Shown here: positions 1-10,317 of the stretch, in pieces
Layout of the letters: every line of letters starts with the position of its first letter
Position numbering within the stretch: position 1 is the first letter of the stretch
Assembly: GCA_018238545.1 (NCBI GenBank)
Contig: JABCTC010000033.1
Location: forward strand, 1 to 40,178
Source: Candidatus Heimdallarchaeota archaeon
GTDB lineage: Archaea > Asgardarchaeota > Heimdallarchaeia > Heimdallarchaeales > Heimdallarchaeaceae
Reading direction: 5' to 3'
DNA length: 40,178 nucleotides
Program-made: the position numbers and the translations under genes
The notes under the pieces: generated by a model
Databases searched by the model: none
Told to the model about the DNA's origin: nothing
The model's input: the letters and a program-made list of their open reading frames with translations, nothing else

Positions 1-654
1 ATGTTGATGTTTCTCTCTCCACTCTTTGGTTAGTTCTCCTGTCATAGCAGCTTTAAGGACAGCTTGACGATATTGATTCAGTAATAGTTTGGTTTGTTGA
101 AGGGAAGCTAGACCTGAATCAAGTTGAGAGAAGAGTTCATCAAGTTTAGAAACAATATCATTTTGTTCTTTTAACGAAGCTAGAGGAATAAGAATACCCC
201 CTAGTTTTTTTGCATTTACATTGGGTTGTGCACTACCAACCTTTTTTTCAGTTATTTGTTTCCAGTATAATGGTGATTGAAAAAAATAGTAAACATAATT
301 ATTTAGTATATTTTTTAGTAAAACTAATCTTATAAGATATGAAGCAAAAATAGCTGTAGGAAATTGTTCTTTAATTAAATAACTTTTTCCAACAGTAGCG
401 CCTGTTCTTGCAAAAACTAAGTCTCCAGGATTTAAGATATACTTCTTAATTTCAGTTTCACTAATTTTACAAAATGGAACAGCCTCCCAGTTTACGTTGT
501 TATTTTGAATATCTGTAATCCTTAAGTATTTAGGTCCTTTTGGGTCAGAAGATGCTTTAGCTGTATAACCATAATGTATCCTTTCTGAAATATCCTTAAT
601 TTTTTTCCAATTCCAATCTTTTGGAAGATCGGTTCTTTGTAAATCGCTGCTCAT
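1..654 (-). CDS. hsdS: Type I restriction-modification specificity subunit HsdS (partial, 3' end outside window)
   Basis: Reading the minus strand from an ATG at 654 gives 218 codons with no stop before the window edge. The product has the layout of the first half of HsdS: a target-recognition domain with the signature DLVFARTGATVGKSYL near residues 86-101 and GSAQPNVNAKKLGGILIPL near residues 147-165, then a helical conserved spacer (KEQNDIVSKLDELFSQLDSG) ending in AAMTGELTKEWRE. That ending is typical of the point just before the second recognition domain. The start overlaps the hsdR stop as ATGA, so the two are co-transcribed and probably translationally coupled. HsdS chooses the bipartite DNA target of the HsdMRS complex. 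The second recognition domain, and any hsdM, would lie beyond base 1. The family call is firm; the target sequence cannot be read from this. Confidence 0.92.
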   Translation of the reverse strand, partial: MSSDLQRTDLPKDWNWKKIKDISERIHYGYTAKASSDPKGPKYLRITDIQNNNVNWEAVPFCKISETEIKKYILNPGDLVFARTGATVGKSYLIKEQFPTAIFASYLIRLVLLKNILNNYVYYFFQSPLYWKQITEKKVGSAQPNVNAKKLGGILIPLASLKEQNDIVSKLDELFSQLDSGLASLQQTKLLLNQYRQAVLKAAMTGELTKEWREKHQH

Positions 655-3389
655 CCTACTAGAACCTCATTAAGTTCAACAATTATCTCTTTTAATTTAT
701 CACCGAAAATTTCAGAAGTTTTGTAGATTCCACCTTTTAGATTGAATGGTACTTCTTGAAAGTCTTCTTTTTCTATGCTTACTGATGTTTTTATGTGCTC
801 TTTTATCATTTCCAACCATTCAATCTGTTCTTCTGTGAATCCTTCTACTATTATCTGTTGATCTATTAACCATTCTTGAAATCTTTTATCTACTGTGTCT
901 TCAAATGGTTCAAGTATTTTCGTTTCTTCCAAGGCAAATCTGATCAAAGCAACGATATTAGTTAACAATTTCTCTGGTCTTGCTCCTCTTACTTTGGCTA
1001 TATCTAATTGTTTGTAGGCTTCCCACAATCTTTCCGTAGTTAAATTATAGGGTGGGGATCTTATTGATTCTGCGAGCTCTTTTATTTGTTTGAACGTTAA
1101 ATGTCTTTGACCAAATGGTCTGTTGTAAATAATTTCTAATGCTGAAATTTCATCCTTCTTTTCTAGTAGAAATTCATTGAACGTCTTAACTAATTTTTGT
1201 GCTTGTTGTGTTGTATAACCAACCTTTACTACTTCATCAATACTTTGAACATCGATAATTTGTTCTCTTCTTTCTTTAGTTTCTATCAGAAAATTGCGTA
1301 ATTTTGGATCATCAAAGGGAGAACAAGCAATATCAGTCATCTTGTTTTTTACTTCTTCTATTTGTTCTTTTGTTGGGATTTCTGTTTCAAACTCTTCTCT
1401 TGCCGTATCTATATTTTTATCTATATTTATCGAATCTAATAAATTCTTTATTATTTTGGTAATCGGTTTTCCTGCAATTTGCTGAAACCTTTGCCGATCA
1501 TCACTATCAAGCTTGTTATTCAATCTTGATAATCTACTTGCTAAGCTGCTTAAAGAGTCATCATCTCTTGGACCAAGGATTATTTGATTAAGCAAATTCT
1601 TGAAAGACACCAATGGTTTTCTTTCAAGTGGTTGTGTATCAGTTTTATCTTTTAATGTAACTCCAATGGCGTCAACTATTACATAGTGTGTTTTAAACGC
1701 AGCGTCTGGGGTGACAGCTTTAAGATCGTTTGGATCTATTGTTCTTGTTCCTCTTCCTTTCATCTGTTCAAAGTATACTCTAGATTTAACAGCCCTCATA
1801 AATAAAAGGCATTCCAAAGGTTTTATGTCTGTTCCAGTCGAAATCATATCTACTGTGACAGCTATTCTAGGATTGTAAGAATTTCTAAATTCCTTAATTA
1901 GATTCTCCGTTTTTCCTGCACTTCTATACGTGATTTTTTTGCAAAACCTATTTCCCTTGCCAAATTCCTCTCTTACTATGTGAACAATATCTTCTGCATG
2001 AGAATCATCTTTGGCAAAAACAACTGTCTTTGGTACTTCTTCCCTTCCTGGAAAAATTTCTGTAAAGAGCTTACTCTTGAAAGTTTTGATAATTGTTCTA
2101 ATTTGATCCTTTGCGACTACCTTTCTATCTAATTGAGATGCATCATATTCCAACTCTTCATCTAGTAATTCCCATCTCTCTTCTCTTGTAAGCTTATCTC
2201 TTTTGAATACTCTTTTCTTCGCTTCTACCTTGCTTCCTTCTTTTGTTATTTTTGTCAATATTTGATATATCTCACAACCTACATTTACGTTATCAGCTAC
2301 AGCCTCTTCATGACTGTACTCCATTACAAGATTTTTATTAAAAAATCCGTATGTATGTTTAGCAGGGGTAGCAGTTAACCCAATAATAAATGAATCAAAG
2401 TACTCTAAAACCTGCCTCCATTTATTGTAGATAGACCTATGACATTCATCAACAATTATGAAGTCATATGTTTCAATGGGTATATTTGAATTGTATTCTA
2501 TATCGACAGGACTCTCATCACCTGCTGAATAAGTAAAAAGAGATTGATTTTCTAAGTCTTCATCTATGTCTTCTTCCCCCTTTAACATTGAGAAGAAACG
2601 TTGAATTGTTGTTATGGTAACTTTACTTATTTTATCAAGAGCATTGCTTTTTAATAATTGAATATTATATAATTCCTTGAATTTTCTTCCATCATCAGGA
2701 GTAACATATTGTTCAAATTCTCGTAGAGCTTGTTCTCCTAAAGATCTTCTATCGACTAGAAACAATACTCTTTTTGCTTTCGCATATTTTATTAATCTAT
2801 ACACGGAGCTAACTGCAGTATACGTTTTTCCGCTTCCTGTTGCCATTTGTATTAGCGCTCTAGGTCTAGCTTCTGAAAATGACTGTTCTAAATTCTTAAT
2901 TGCTTTTACTTGACATTCTCTTAGTCCTTCAAGATTAAGTGGTGGTAATTCTTTTAACCTTGCACGTAGAGTATTTTCTTCTTGAAGAAGTCTAGATAGT
3001 TCTTCAGGTCTGTGAAAATTGAATAAGGATCTTGACCTAGGTTCTGGGTCTCTTTCATCTCTGAAATAGATTTCATAACCATTGGTTTCATAAGCAAAAG
3101 GAACTGGGTTCGAATAAACGATATTCTCATCAATACCATCCAAATATCTAGCTGATTGTCCTGAGACACCACTTAAGGTATAACCAGCTTTCTTTGCTTC
3201 AACAACTCCAACTGCTTTCCTATCGATAAATAATAAATAATCCGCATAACCTGTTGTTAGAGGATATTCTCTGATTGCTATCCCTTCTCCTGCCCTAAAA
3301 TCAAATTGTTTGTAATCTTGAATAACCCACCCAGCTTCTTCTAGTTTTTTATCTATTAAGATTCTAGCTTCTTGTTCAGGATCCACCAT
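651..3389 (-). CDS. hsdR: Type I restriction enzyme endonuclease/translocase subunit HsdR
   Basis: A 912-residue protein with the full HsdR order. The N-terminal PD-(D/E)xK nuclease has Asp50 (GYADYLLF) and Glu64-x-Lys66 (VVEAKK). Two RecA-like motor domains follow, with Walker A GSGKT at 185-189, DECH at 314-317, motif III GLTATP at about 338-342, and the C-terminal helicase motifs DMISTGTDIKP and QMKGRGTRT. A helical EcoEI_R_C-like tail follows. HsdR translocates and cuts unmodified DNA when bound to the HsdM/HsdS methylase core. The length is usual for the EcoEI/EcoKI-like branch, and all key residues are present, so it looks intact. It is first in a minus-strand operon and overlaps hsdS by four bases. 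No hsdM is visible on the upstream side. Confidence 0.95.
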   Translation of the reverse strand: MVDPEQEARILIDKKLEEAGWVIQDYKQFDFRAGEGIAIREYPLTTGYADYLLFIDRKAVGVVEAKKAGYTLSGVSGQSARYLDGIDENIVYSNPVPFAYETNGYEIYFRDERDPEPRSRSLFNFHRPEELSRLLQEENTLRARLKELPPLNLEGLRECQVKAIKNLEQSFSEARPRALIQMATGSGKTYTAVSSVYRLIKYAKAKRVLFLVDRRSLGEQALREFEQYVTPDDGRKFKELYNIQLLKSNALDKISKVTITTIQRFFSMLKGEEDIDEDLENQSLFTYSAGDESPVDIEYNSNIPIETYDFIIVDECHRSIYNKWRQVLEYFDSFIIGLTATPAKHTYGFFNKNLVMEYSHEEAVADNVNVGCEIYQILTKITKEGSKVEAKKRVFKRDKLTREERWELLDEELEYDASQLDRKVVAKDQIRTIIKTFKSKLFTEIFPGREEVPKTVVFAKDDSHAEDIVHIVREEFGKGNRFCKKITYRSAGKTENLIKEFRNSYNPRIAVTVDMISTGTDIKPLECLLFMRAVKSRVYFEQMKGRGTRTIDPNDLKAVTPDAAFKTHYVIVDAIGVTLKDKTDTQPLERKPLVSFKNLLNQIILGPRDDDSLSSLASRLSRLNNKLDSDDRQRFQQIAGKPITKIIKNLLDSINIDKNIDTAREEFETEIPTKEQIEEVKNKMTDIACSPFDDPKLRNFLIETKERREQIIDVQSIDEVVKVGYTTQQAQKLVKTFNEFLLEKKDEISALEIIYNRPFGQRHLTFKQIKELAESIRSPPYNLTTERLWEAYKQLDIAKVRGARPEKLLTNIVALIRFALEETKILEPFEDTVDKRFQEWLIDQQIIVEGFTEEQIEWLEMIKEHIKTSVSIEKEDFQEVPFNLKGGIYKTSEIFGDKLKEIIVELNEVLVG

Positions 3390-3537
3390 TTATCCCCTCT
3401 TCAACCTATATATCTTCTTTGTAGAAATTTAAAAGAGTATTGCATAAGGAATTTAAGAAAACATAACATTAATAGAAAAAAAATAAATTTAATCGGTTTG
3501 TATGATTCCATTCCATTAAGTAAGATAGTAACTAGCA

Positions 3538-6500
3538 TTAAGTTAATTTGTTTATCCAATCATAGAATTGCCTGTAATTAGTTTTTTTTACTTTTTTGCT
3601 TATTCGTGTGCTTTTCTTGTTTTTGTTTGGACTCTTAAGTAGTTCCCACTGTCTAATTTTCTCTTCAAGAACTTCCATTGTGTCAGATTCTAATACGTTA
3701 TTAACAATAATATCCTTGTTTTTTGTTAAAGCTCCAGGTAAAAACATTTTAGTTGTCAATAGCTGATCTAATTGCTCTGCTTTCCGCAGTGTCAATTTAT
3801 TTGTATGATTACATATCACTGCTTGCTTTTTCTTGTCCCACTTCATTTCATAAACTGTGAGGGATTCCCCATCAAACTGGTTTGATAGGTAGAGTTTTTC
3901 CTTTTGTAAAGAATCATTCACTTCTAATTCTCCTATTTGTTGATCATCATTCACATTTGTTTTAATCATGTCTAGAAGAATCTCTCCGTATGAGGAATGT
4001 GCATGATATATGAAATGAAATATCAGAGCAATTTCAAGAGCTACTGAAAGCTCAGATAATGAGCTTCTAGAAACCACTAAATTTCTAGTAATTGGTACAA
4101 TTTTTCCTTTTCCTAGGAATTCTTGTCTATATCCTTCTCTAATGCTCATCCCTTTGGGTAATTTCTTCTTGAGTAATCTCTCTCTTTTGAATTTTTGTGC
4201 AACAGATAAGCATTTTAACAGTAACTCTAATGATTCACTAACTCCTGCAATAATGTTGTTATCATTCATCTTTTGATTGATTGAAACTGTTAGTTTGTGG
4301 TTCTTCATTTGTAAAATCTTAATGTAATTTCTTAAGATTATCTCATTAATTATTATTTGCCTTTTCCATGTATCATTGTAGATAAATTCCTTAAACGAAA
4401 TTGAGTCATATTTTCCGTGGATTTTTCTATTTACGATATTTGGAAATGAGTTGTATGGGGCATAATACAGTTTTACAGATGAACGCTGCTTCAAGATATT
4501 AATCATGTTATTATCAAGCATCTTCTCGAGTAATTCATTTCTTCTTATATCTTTTAAGACAATTTCTTTAATTACATGACCCTTCCTTCCATCGAATCTT
4601 CTTTCAGATAATTGATGGCTTAAATGTTTCAATTGTTTGGTTGCCTTTTTACATACTCTATCTAGTAATTTCCGCATTTTTTCATTAAACAAGAAATACT
4701 CTAATTGTGAATTATAAGGCGATGTTATGCCTAATTTGAATATTTTTTGTATTCTTTGTACTAAAATTCTTAGCTTCTTTCCTACAAAACCTTTCTTCCA
4801 GAATTCTAAGATTTTGTTATTGGCTAGATTGTTATTACTAATAAATTTAGATACAAATTCGCGATTTGTTTTTCTTCTTATGATTACCAAATCTGTGCTT
4901 TCCATTGCAACAGATCTCCACTTCTTATAATCGTCAATAACATCTCTAATTTGAGATTCTTCCTCGCAATTATTTAGCACTTTACCATCAAAATGAATTA
5001 ACCCTTTATTAACGGAGTTAAAAGCTTCTTTGTAGTTTTTCAGTATAGTTAGTATCTGTTTTTCATTTCCTTGAAGATGATCAAATGACCAGAAATGGGT
5101 TGTAAACAGCGGTCTAATTATCGGTAAACCATTTTCAAGTAGTGGAATAATTTCATTTTTCTTATTGATTGTCGAATTTGTGAAACTCACAAGCCTTGGA
5201 TAGTATGTAATAATTTCTTCGTAATAATCAATTGTATCATCAATTTTTGTTGATAGTTTTGATAATCTGAACATTCCTTTCACTGCTCCAACTTTCTTAA
5301 GACACTCGAATACTTTTGAAAGTAGACCATTTTCTTTTAATGTCCTATTTTCTTTAGTAATTAATTTTCTAATTCTTTTTAGTTCCACTATTGCTAATCG
5401 CGCGTCAACAAAATCGATTATTGGAATATGGTTATCCTTAAATGAAAATAAAAAAACAGTTGGAAGTTGACCTGTTGTTACGAACCTAAACATTACCTCC
5501 TTTACACTTTTTATAGTCTCGATTGGTGGTTTGTTTGAGGTACTAGGATGTATTCTATTAATGCCTCGTGAAAAATAAAAAGCTCCTGGAAAGATTTCCT
5601 TTTCATCTGAAATTGTTTTCTCAAATATTTGTTGCTTTTTTTCATCAATGAAAGTGAGTACAAACACTTCTTCTATGTTGTTTCTCTGTATCTTGATTGG
5701 TTCCCAAAAACTTGCTATGCTCAGTAATCTATCCTTAAGGGAATCTCTTATCCAGCTCCCTCTCGCGTTTCTTATGAAAAAATCATAAATAACTAACTCA
5801 GAAGTTGAAATAGTGTTTTTTTCATTTATTGTTACTTTTTGCTCTTTTCCAAATGTACAGTTAGACGTTTTCCAGTAGAGTTGCTCCATTTGAACATCTA
5901 TGTTTGGATTTCTCTTTATTCTTTTATAACTGTTAATTAAGTCCTCATAAACTATATATCTTATCTCATCTTTTTTTGTATTCTTATTCATAAAGCCTAT
6001 AACAACTAACTCTTCTGTCTTCTTATCTAATTTCTCAATCTTAGAATAGGTTGAGAAAGCAAATTTGATGCTTTTCTTACTGCTTATAACATTAAAGTGA
6101 CTTTGCCCTAAGACTTCAGCAATTATGTGAAGATTAACACTTGGATAATATCCATTAGGAATATGTAATTTTGTTTTGAAAGTACTATCCCTCATATAGG
6201 TTGAAATTGGAAAAATTGTGGTGAATTTCTCATCTGTTGAAGTGGTTTCAATAAAAACGATTTTCTGGTAAATGTGGTCAAATACTAAACTTATCAATTG
6301 ATTTTTTACTGCACTTTGTCTCGTTCTAGAACCACTAATTTCATTTGAAATTTTGTGATTATTTATTGCCGATCTTCTTAAATTAGTGAAACCTTGACCA
6401 TAGATATACATTGATAGAATTTTCTTCGTTGTCGCCAATGCTTTACCATATGAATTTTTTTTCTTTATTATTTTTGTGAAATCTATAATTTTTCCATTAA

Positions 6501-9500
6501 CAATAATCGGAAGCCTTAACACGCCTAACAATAGCTGCTTTGCTATGCCTGTGGACTTTAGACTATAGCCATTAATAAGTTTAGAAATTCCACTTTGTTT
6601 GTAATTCTTACTTTCTATCTTTCCATTATCTAAATCTAAATCTGTTCCATATCTAGAATCCAAGAAACGGTAATAGCTTTTTAAATCGGTTATTTCAATA
6701 TTTAAAGATGAATCGGTTAGTTCTAGTGATTTTCTATCTAAAGAAATTATTCCTTTTTCTATATCAAAGAGAAAGACACCATTTTTTGTATTAACTGTGA
6801 CATTGTTGCCATTTAATTCCAGTTTCTTCTGCACTATATTTCCAAGGAAAGGAAAATCTATGACACCAAAAACGTAACTTAGTTTAGTTTGAAACTCTTT
6901 CCATTTCTTGATTTTATCTTCTAAATTATTACAGTAGCCTAATTTCGTGTTGCAAGCATAGATATAGCGTTCCAGTGAAAAGATAATATCAAAGAAAGGT
7001 GTTTCTCCTTTCAGTGTTTGTAACCCCCCTTCATTTCCTTTAGCTTCAACTAAATCATGATATACTCTCCCTATCTGCAAAAATGCTTTATTTTCAAAAC
7101 TGTGTTCCTTTATCTGATCTGATATCTGTGTAAATTCTTCAAATAAAAATTTAAATCTCAGTAATTTTTCTATATCTCCTTGATTCTTGGTTGCATCTGT
7201 AAGGAAATTTAGTACAAAATCTATTATGTTGTCGGAATAGAAACTTTGTTTATTATCTCTAAAATTCTGTAGAGATGATTTAATCTCATAACTTCTCAAA
7301 TCTAAGTTGTCGGTTTGATCTATTTTTGGTATCATTACCTCAGAGATAAAGAAAATTACTTGTGATAAGGCATGAGTATTCAGTAACCCCTTCTCATTCT
7401 GAAGAATTTGTGCAATATTGCCAGTTTCATCCATTGGTATGATGGTTAAGCCTTCTTCAAGCTCATTAATTCTTGTTACTATGTTTTCAGTTTCTATATT
7501 ATTCTCTTGAAGAGTCGAATTGATGATGATGTTTTCGATTTCACTATCAGAATTTTTGATATAAATCTGTTCTAGCTCATGATATTTTCCTAGTCTTGGA
7601 AGTTCATTTGATATTTCTATTAACAATCTATGTGCAAAGACCTTTTCTATGTTCAGAAATTCTGCAACTATCGTGGAAGAAAGCTGGATTCCTGGTTTGG
7701 AATCAGAAATTATCATATGTTTCAGTCTACTTTTTAGTTTGTCTCTTTCTTCAGTCGATATTTCAGACTCGTTTATTGAGTTTGATTCCTTTGGATTGCT
7801 TAAACTAGTTTTAGTAACTTGTAATGTTCCAGTTTTGAAGAAGTTATTGAGAAACAATTTGAACTGTTTGTCTTTTATCTTTCCTAACCATGTGAACATC
7901 ACTATTACTGCTATTGTTATTATCGGTAGAACAACATTCCAAAAACCTTCAAAATTAACTGAATTAAGCTTAATAAATATTAAACTACCTATAAAAGAAA
8001 GCACTAGAACTATCTTTACTGCTATGCTAAGGAATTTAGTTATTTTGTAAAAATCCTCATAAAAGGTGGTACTGTAACTTAAGTATAGTGTCGAAAAACC
8101 TGTAAAAGACAGCGCATATATACAAATGATGAAAATGTAATAACACCATTTTCCTCCTTCTAAAAACAGAATGTTTTCCAAATTGTTTTGTGCAATTGTA
8201 ATTACCTCATTTGTGATTTGAAATAGCACAATTGTCTTCAACACAATTTCTCCTAATGATAAAAACAATAAAGTACTCTTCAGAATAGACTCCGATATCA
8301 GTAAGATTTTCTCTGACACGAATTTCCTAATTCTTCCACGTCTTATATTTGGAGAATCAAACTGTATTTCTGTGATACTTTCTGTTGCTTCATTTTTCAT
8401 TCTTTTGCTATTTGACCATATTTGACTTATCAATATAGTAAGTGCAAGTAGAAGAAAACCAAATTCAAGATAGATAATTGTTGATTTTGATGGATTGAAA
8501 ACAATATCATTTATTTTCTCCTCATTTGGTGTATCAAATGGATTTGTGATTGTAACATTGGAATTCGAAATGCTTGTTATCAGATACTTCAGATTTTCTA
8601 AAATAACGGTATGACCATCCCCGTAAATAGATATCACAATAGTTACTTCATATGACTTTGAAAACAGCATTACATTTTTTGCAACCCAAATATTTTTTTC
8701 TTCCTTGATTTGTTCATCTATTGAAGTTTGAAAATTGAGTTTAAGCTGAATATCTACTTGTCTAACGGGTAAACCTTGCTCTGTTGTTAGGTCAAATGAT
8801 AGATTTATACTACAGTATAATGAATTAGGTACAAGTATAAAATAATCCATGAAAGTCAGAATAAGAGGACTTAAGAGAGGTGTAATATAATTTTCACTCT
8901 CTACCAATTCTCTCTCCAAACTTACCTCTTCGGACAACTCATGAATGGGATTAATAGTAATCTTACTTGTGTTAAGGATGTAAAATGCTCCTTGGCCAGT
9001 TGTTGTTCCTTGAATCGTCATAACAATGGAATCAAAAAAATTAGTGACAATTTTTACTCCATTCAAAGATTGTGGTGAATTCGTCTGAGAAGATTCAGAA
9101 ATTTCTCCACTTTCTATTGTCTCTGCCCCTATAAGTATTTCATAAGAAATGAACGGTTCAACAACCTCGCCGATGCATCCATAGTTAATAGAATACTCTA
9201 ACACTTGGTTTTGGTTGGTTGATAGTGGTTTTAGTGAAGAAAGATCAAAAGAATAATCTATCTCACAATTTTCCCAGGTAAACCAACACAAAGTATTTTC
9301 AGGTAATTGATCTCCGAAGTTAACTCCATTTCCCTTTGTCCGTATTGCGCTTATTATAATTTTGTCAGTACAATATCCAACACTGAAGTAAATCGTAATG
9401 ATATTAATTCCTGGAGAAATAGAGAGTAAGAATGTTTCTTTTGCCACTTGATTCGATCTAAAATCACATGAAGCAACAATCTTTCCATTTACTTCAATTT

Positions 9501-10179
9501 CAAAAAAACGCTCAAGAGAAGAGAAATCGCTAGAGGAAAAAGAAGTTGTAAAATTCAATTTTTCAAAATTAAGCGTGTTATTAATTACAGTTTGAATACT
9601 TCTGGTTCTAAGGGAAAATGGTCCCACTTTAAATTCTAACCAGTCTGGTATTACTGGAAACTGCGTTGGATATTCTGATAGTACTGACGGGATAATCTCT
9701 TCTACTTGTGTAGAACTTCGTATTATTAAGGATCCAGCATGATGCTGATAATCTGTTTGAGCCTCACAAATTATCGTTAAATACATGTTCCCTTCAAATT
9801 CATCTGGATAGCTGAATGCTTGTGTCTTGTTGTGCATGAGAGTGTCTTGAAACATGGTCTCAATTTCGAAAGTAATTTCTGTTTGATCAAAGATGAAAGT
9901 TACCTTTATTCCCTCACTATTACTACTATAGTCCACTGTTTCGAAAAAGAGAATTAAACTATTAAAGGAACCTAGCCTAAGATTTGAGACATCTATTACG
10001 AATTCTTCATGGGAAAAAGTAGAATTATATTCAAACACTATGTCAGATGGAAGAAGAATAGTACTATCAACGATATTATTATTGGAGCAAGATATGTTTG
10101 AATTTACAAAAATACAATTAATAGATATAAGGTTAATTGTGAAAAAAACAATTATTAGACCAAACCTCTGTTTACTCAT
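3538..10179 (-). CDS. Giant multi-domain membrane protein of unknown function (2213 aa)
   Basis: I do not recognise this protein. It begins with a signal-peptide-like hydrophobic stretch (residues 7-25). An extracellular, beta-rich, Asn/Ser/Thr-rich region follows to about residue 560 and looks like several beta-sandwich domains with scattered Cys. Five hydrophobic helices lie at about 566-587, 634-655, 679-701, 717-737 and 748-766. The remaining ~1440 residues would be cytoplasmic. Near 805-880 (ISDSKPGIQLSSTIVAEFL onward) there is a helix-turn-helix/winged-helix-like segment. After it comes an acidic helical region, then a very Lys/Ile/Asn-rich part with a basic C-terminus. No catalytic motif was found. 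A TATA-like box lies 26 bases upstream of the ATG. The single frame is open over 6.6 kb with no frameshift, so it is a real gene. It could be a surface sensor or a scaffold; neither is shown. Confidence 0.85.
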   Translation of the reverse strand: MSKQRFGLIIVFFTINLISINCIFVNSNISCSNNNIVDSTILLPSDIVFEYNSTFSHEEFVIDVSNLRLGSFNSLILFFETVDYSSNSEGIKVTFIFDQTEITFEIETMFQDTLMHNKTQAFSYPDEFEGNMYLTIICEAQTDYQHHAGSLIIRSSTQVEEIIPSVLSEYPTQFPVIPDWLEFKVGPFSLRTRSIQTVINNTLNFEKLNFTTSFSSSDFSSLERFFEIEVNGKIVASCDFRSNQVAKETFLLSISPGINIITIYFSVGYCTDKIIISAIRTKGNGVNFGDQLPENTLCWFTWENCEIDYSFDLSSLKPLSTNQNQVLEYSINYGCIGEVVEPFISYEILIGAETIESGEISESSQTNSPQSLNGVKIVTNFFDSIVMTIQGTTTGQGAFYILNTSKITINPIHELSEEVSLERELVESENYITPLLSPLILTFMDYFILVPNSLYCSINLSFDLTTEQGLPVRQVDIQLKLNFQTSIDEQIKEEKNIWVAKNVMLFSKSYEVTIVISIYGDGHTVILENLKYLITSISNSNVTITNPFDTPNEEKINDIVFNPSKSTIIYLEFGFLLLALTILISQIWSNSKRMKNEATESITEIQFDSPNIRRGRIRKFVSEKILLISESILKSTLLFLSLGEIVLKTIVLFQITNEVITIAQNNLENILFLEGGKWCYYIFIICIYALSFTGFSTLYLSYSTTFYEDFYKITKFLSIAVKIVLVLSFIGSLIFIKLNSVNFEGFWNVVLPIITIAVIVMFTWLGKIKDKQFKLFLNNFFKTGTLQVTKTSLSNPKESNSINESEISTEERDKLKSRLKHMIISDSKPGIQLSSTIVAEFLNIEKVFAHRLLIEISNELPRLGKYHELEQIYIKNSDSEIENIIINSTLQENNIETENIVTRINELEEGLTIIPMDETGNIAQILQNEKGLLNTHALSQVIFFISEVMIPKIDQTDNLDLRSYEIKSSLQNFRDNKQSFYSDNIIDFVLNFLTDATKNQGDIEKLLRFKFLFEEFTQISDQIKEHSFENKAFLQIGRVYHDLVEAKGNEGGLQTLKGETPFFDIIFSLERYIYACNTKLGYCNNLEDKIKKWKEFQTKLSYVFGVIDFPFLGNIVQKKLELNGNNVTVNTKNGVFLFDIEKGIISLDRKSLELTDSSLNIEITDLKSYYRFLDSRYGTDLDLDNGKIESKNYKQSGISKLINGYSLKSTGIAKQLLLGVLRLPIIVNGKIIDFTKIIKKKNSYGKALATTKKILSMYIYGQGFTNLRRSAINNHKISNEISGSRTRQSAVKNQLISLVFDHIYQKIVFIETTSTDEKFTTIFPISTYMRDSTFKTKLHIPNGYYPSVNLHIIAEVLGQSHFNVISSKKSIKFAFSTYSKIEKLDKKTEELVVIGFMNKNTKKDEIRYIVYEDLINSYKRIKRNPNIDVQMEQLYWKTSNCTFGKEQKVTINEKNTISTSELVIYDFFIRNARGSWIRDSLKDRLLSIASFWEPIKIQRNNIEEVFVLTFIDEKKQQIFEKTISDEKEIFPGAFYFSRGINRIHPSTSNKPPIETIKSVKEVMFRFVTTGQLPTVFLFSFKDNHIPIIDFVDARLAIVELKRIRKLITKENRTLKENGLLSKVFECLKKVGAVKGMFRLSKLSTKIDDTIDYYEEIITYYPRLVSFTNSTINKKNEIIPLLENGLPIIRPLFTTHFWSFDHLQGNEKQILTILKNYKEAFNSVNKGLIHFDGKVLNNCEEESQIRDVIDDYKKWRSVAMESTDLVIIRRKTNREFVSKFISNNNLANNKILEFWKKGFVGKKLRILVQRIQKIFKLGITSPYNSQLEYFLFNEKMRKLLDRVCKKATKQLKHLSHQLSERRFDGRKGHVIKEIVLKDIRRNELLEKMLDNNMINILKQRSSVKLYYAPYNSFPNIVNRKIHGKYDSISFKEFIYNDTWKRQIIINEIILRNYIKILQMKNHKLTVSINQKMNDNNIIAGVSESLELLLKCLSVAQKFKRERLLKKKLPKGMSIREGYRQEFLGKGKIVPITRNLVVSRSSLSELSVALEIALIFHFIYHAHSSYGEILLDMIKTNVNDDQQIGELEVNDSLQKEKLYLSNQFDGESLTVYEMKWDKKKQAVICNHTNKLTLRKAEQLDQLLTTKMFLPGALTKNKDIIVNNVLESDTMEVLEEKIRQWELLKSPNKNKKSTRISKKVKKTNYRQFYDWINKLT

Positions 10180-10200
10180 TACTAGTTAATCCGAAGTTTA

Positions 10201-10209
10201 GTTTATAAA
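10201..10209 (-). promoter_or_regulatory. TATA-like box for the giant membrane protein gene
   Basis: On the minus strand this reads TTTATAAAC, centred 26 bases upstream of the ATG at 10179. That is the archaeal TATA-to-start spacing expected when transcription begins at or next to the start codon (leaderless mRNA). No clear Shine-Dalgarno sequence precedes the ATG. Confidence 0.5.
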
Positions 10210-10280
10210 GGTGGTAAAAAGCAGGTTTTGTTTATGAATTAATAAATCCAATCTAATCAAAAAAAGAATCGACATCCATT

Positions 10281-10294
10281 ATGTTTAAAAACAT
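10281..10294 (+). promoter_or_regulatory. TATA-like box inside a perfect palindrome upstream of L10e
   Basis: ATGTTTAAAAACAT is a 14-base perfect palindrome with an AT core that could serve as the TATA box. It lies about 30 bases before the GTG at 10318, so transcription would start close to that codon. The palindrome may be only a feature of the AT-rich core, or a binding site overlapping the TATA box. Confidence 0.45.
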
Positions 10295-10317
10295 ATGTCG
10301 TTTCAACCAATAAGAAG

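Noticed and set aside
7649..8050. Plus-strand 133-codon ORF inside the giant gene
   Set aside because: It is antisense to the membrane-helix part of the 2213-residue protein; its hydrophobic composition simply mirrors that region, and no promoter or start signal supports it.
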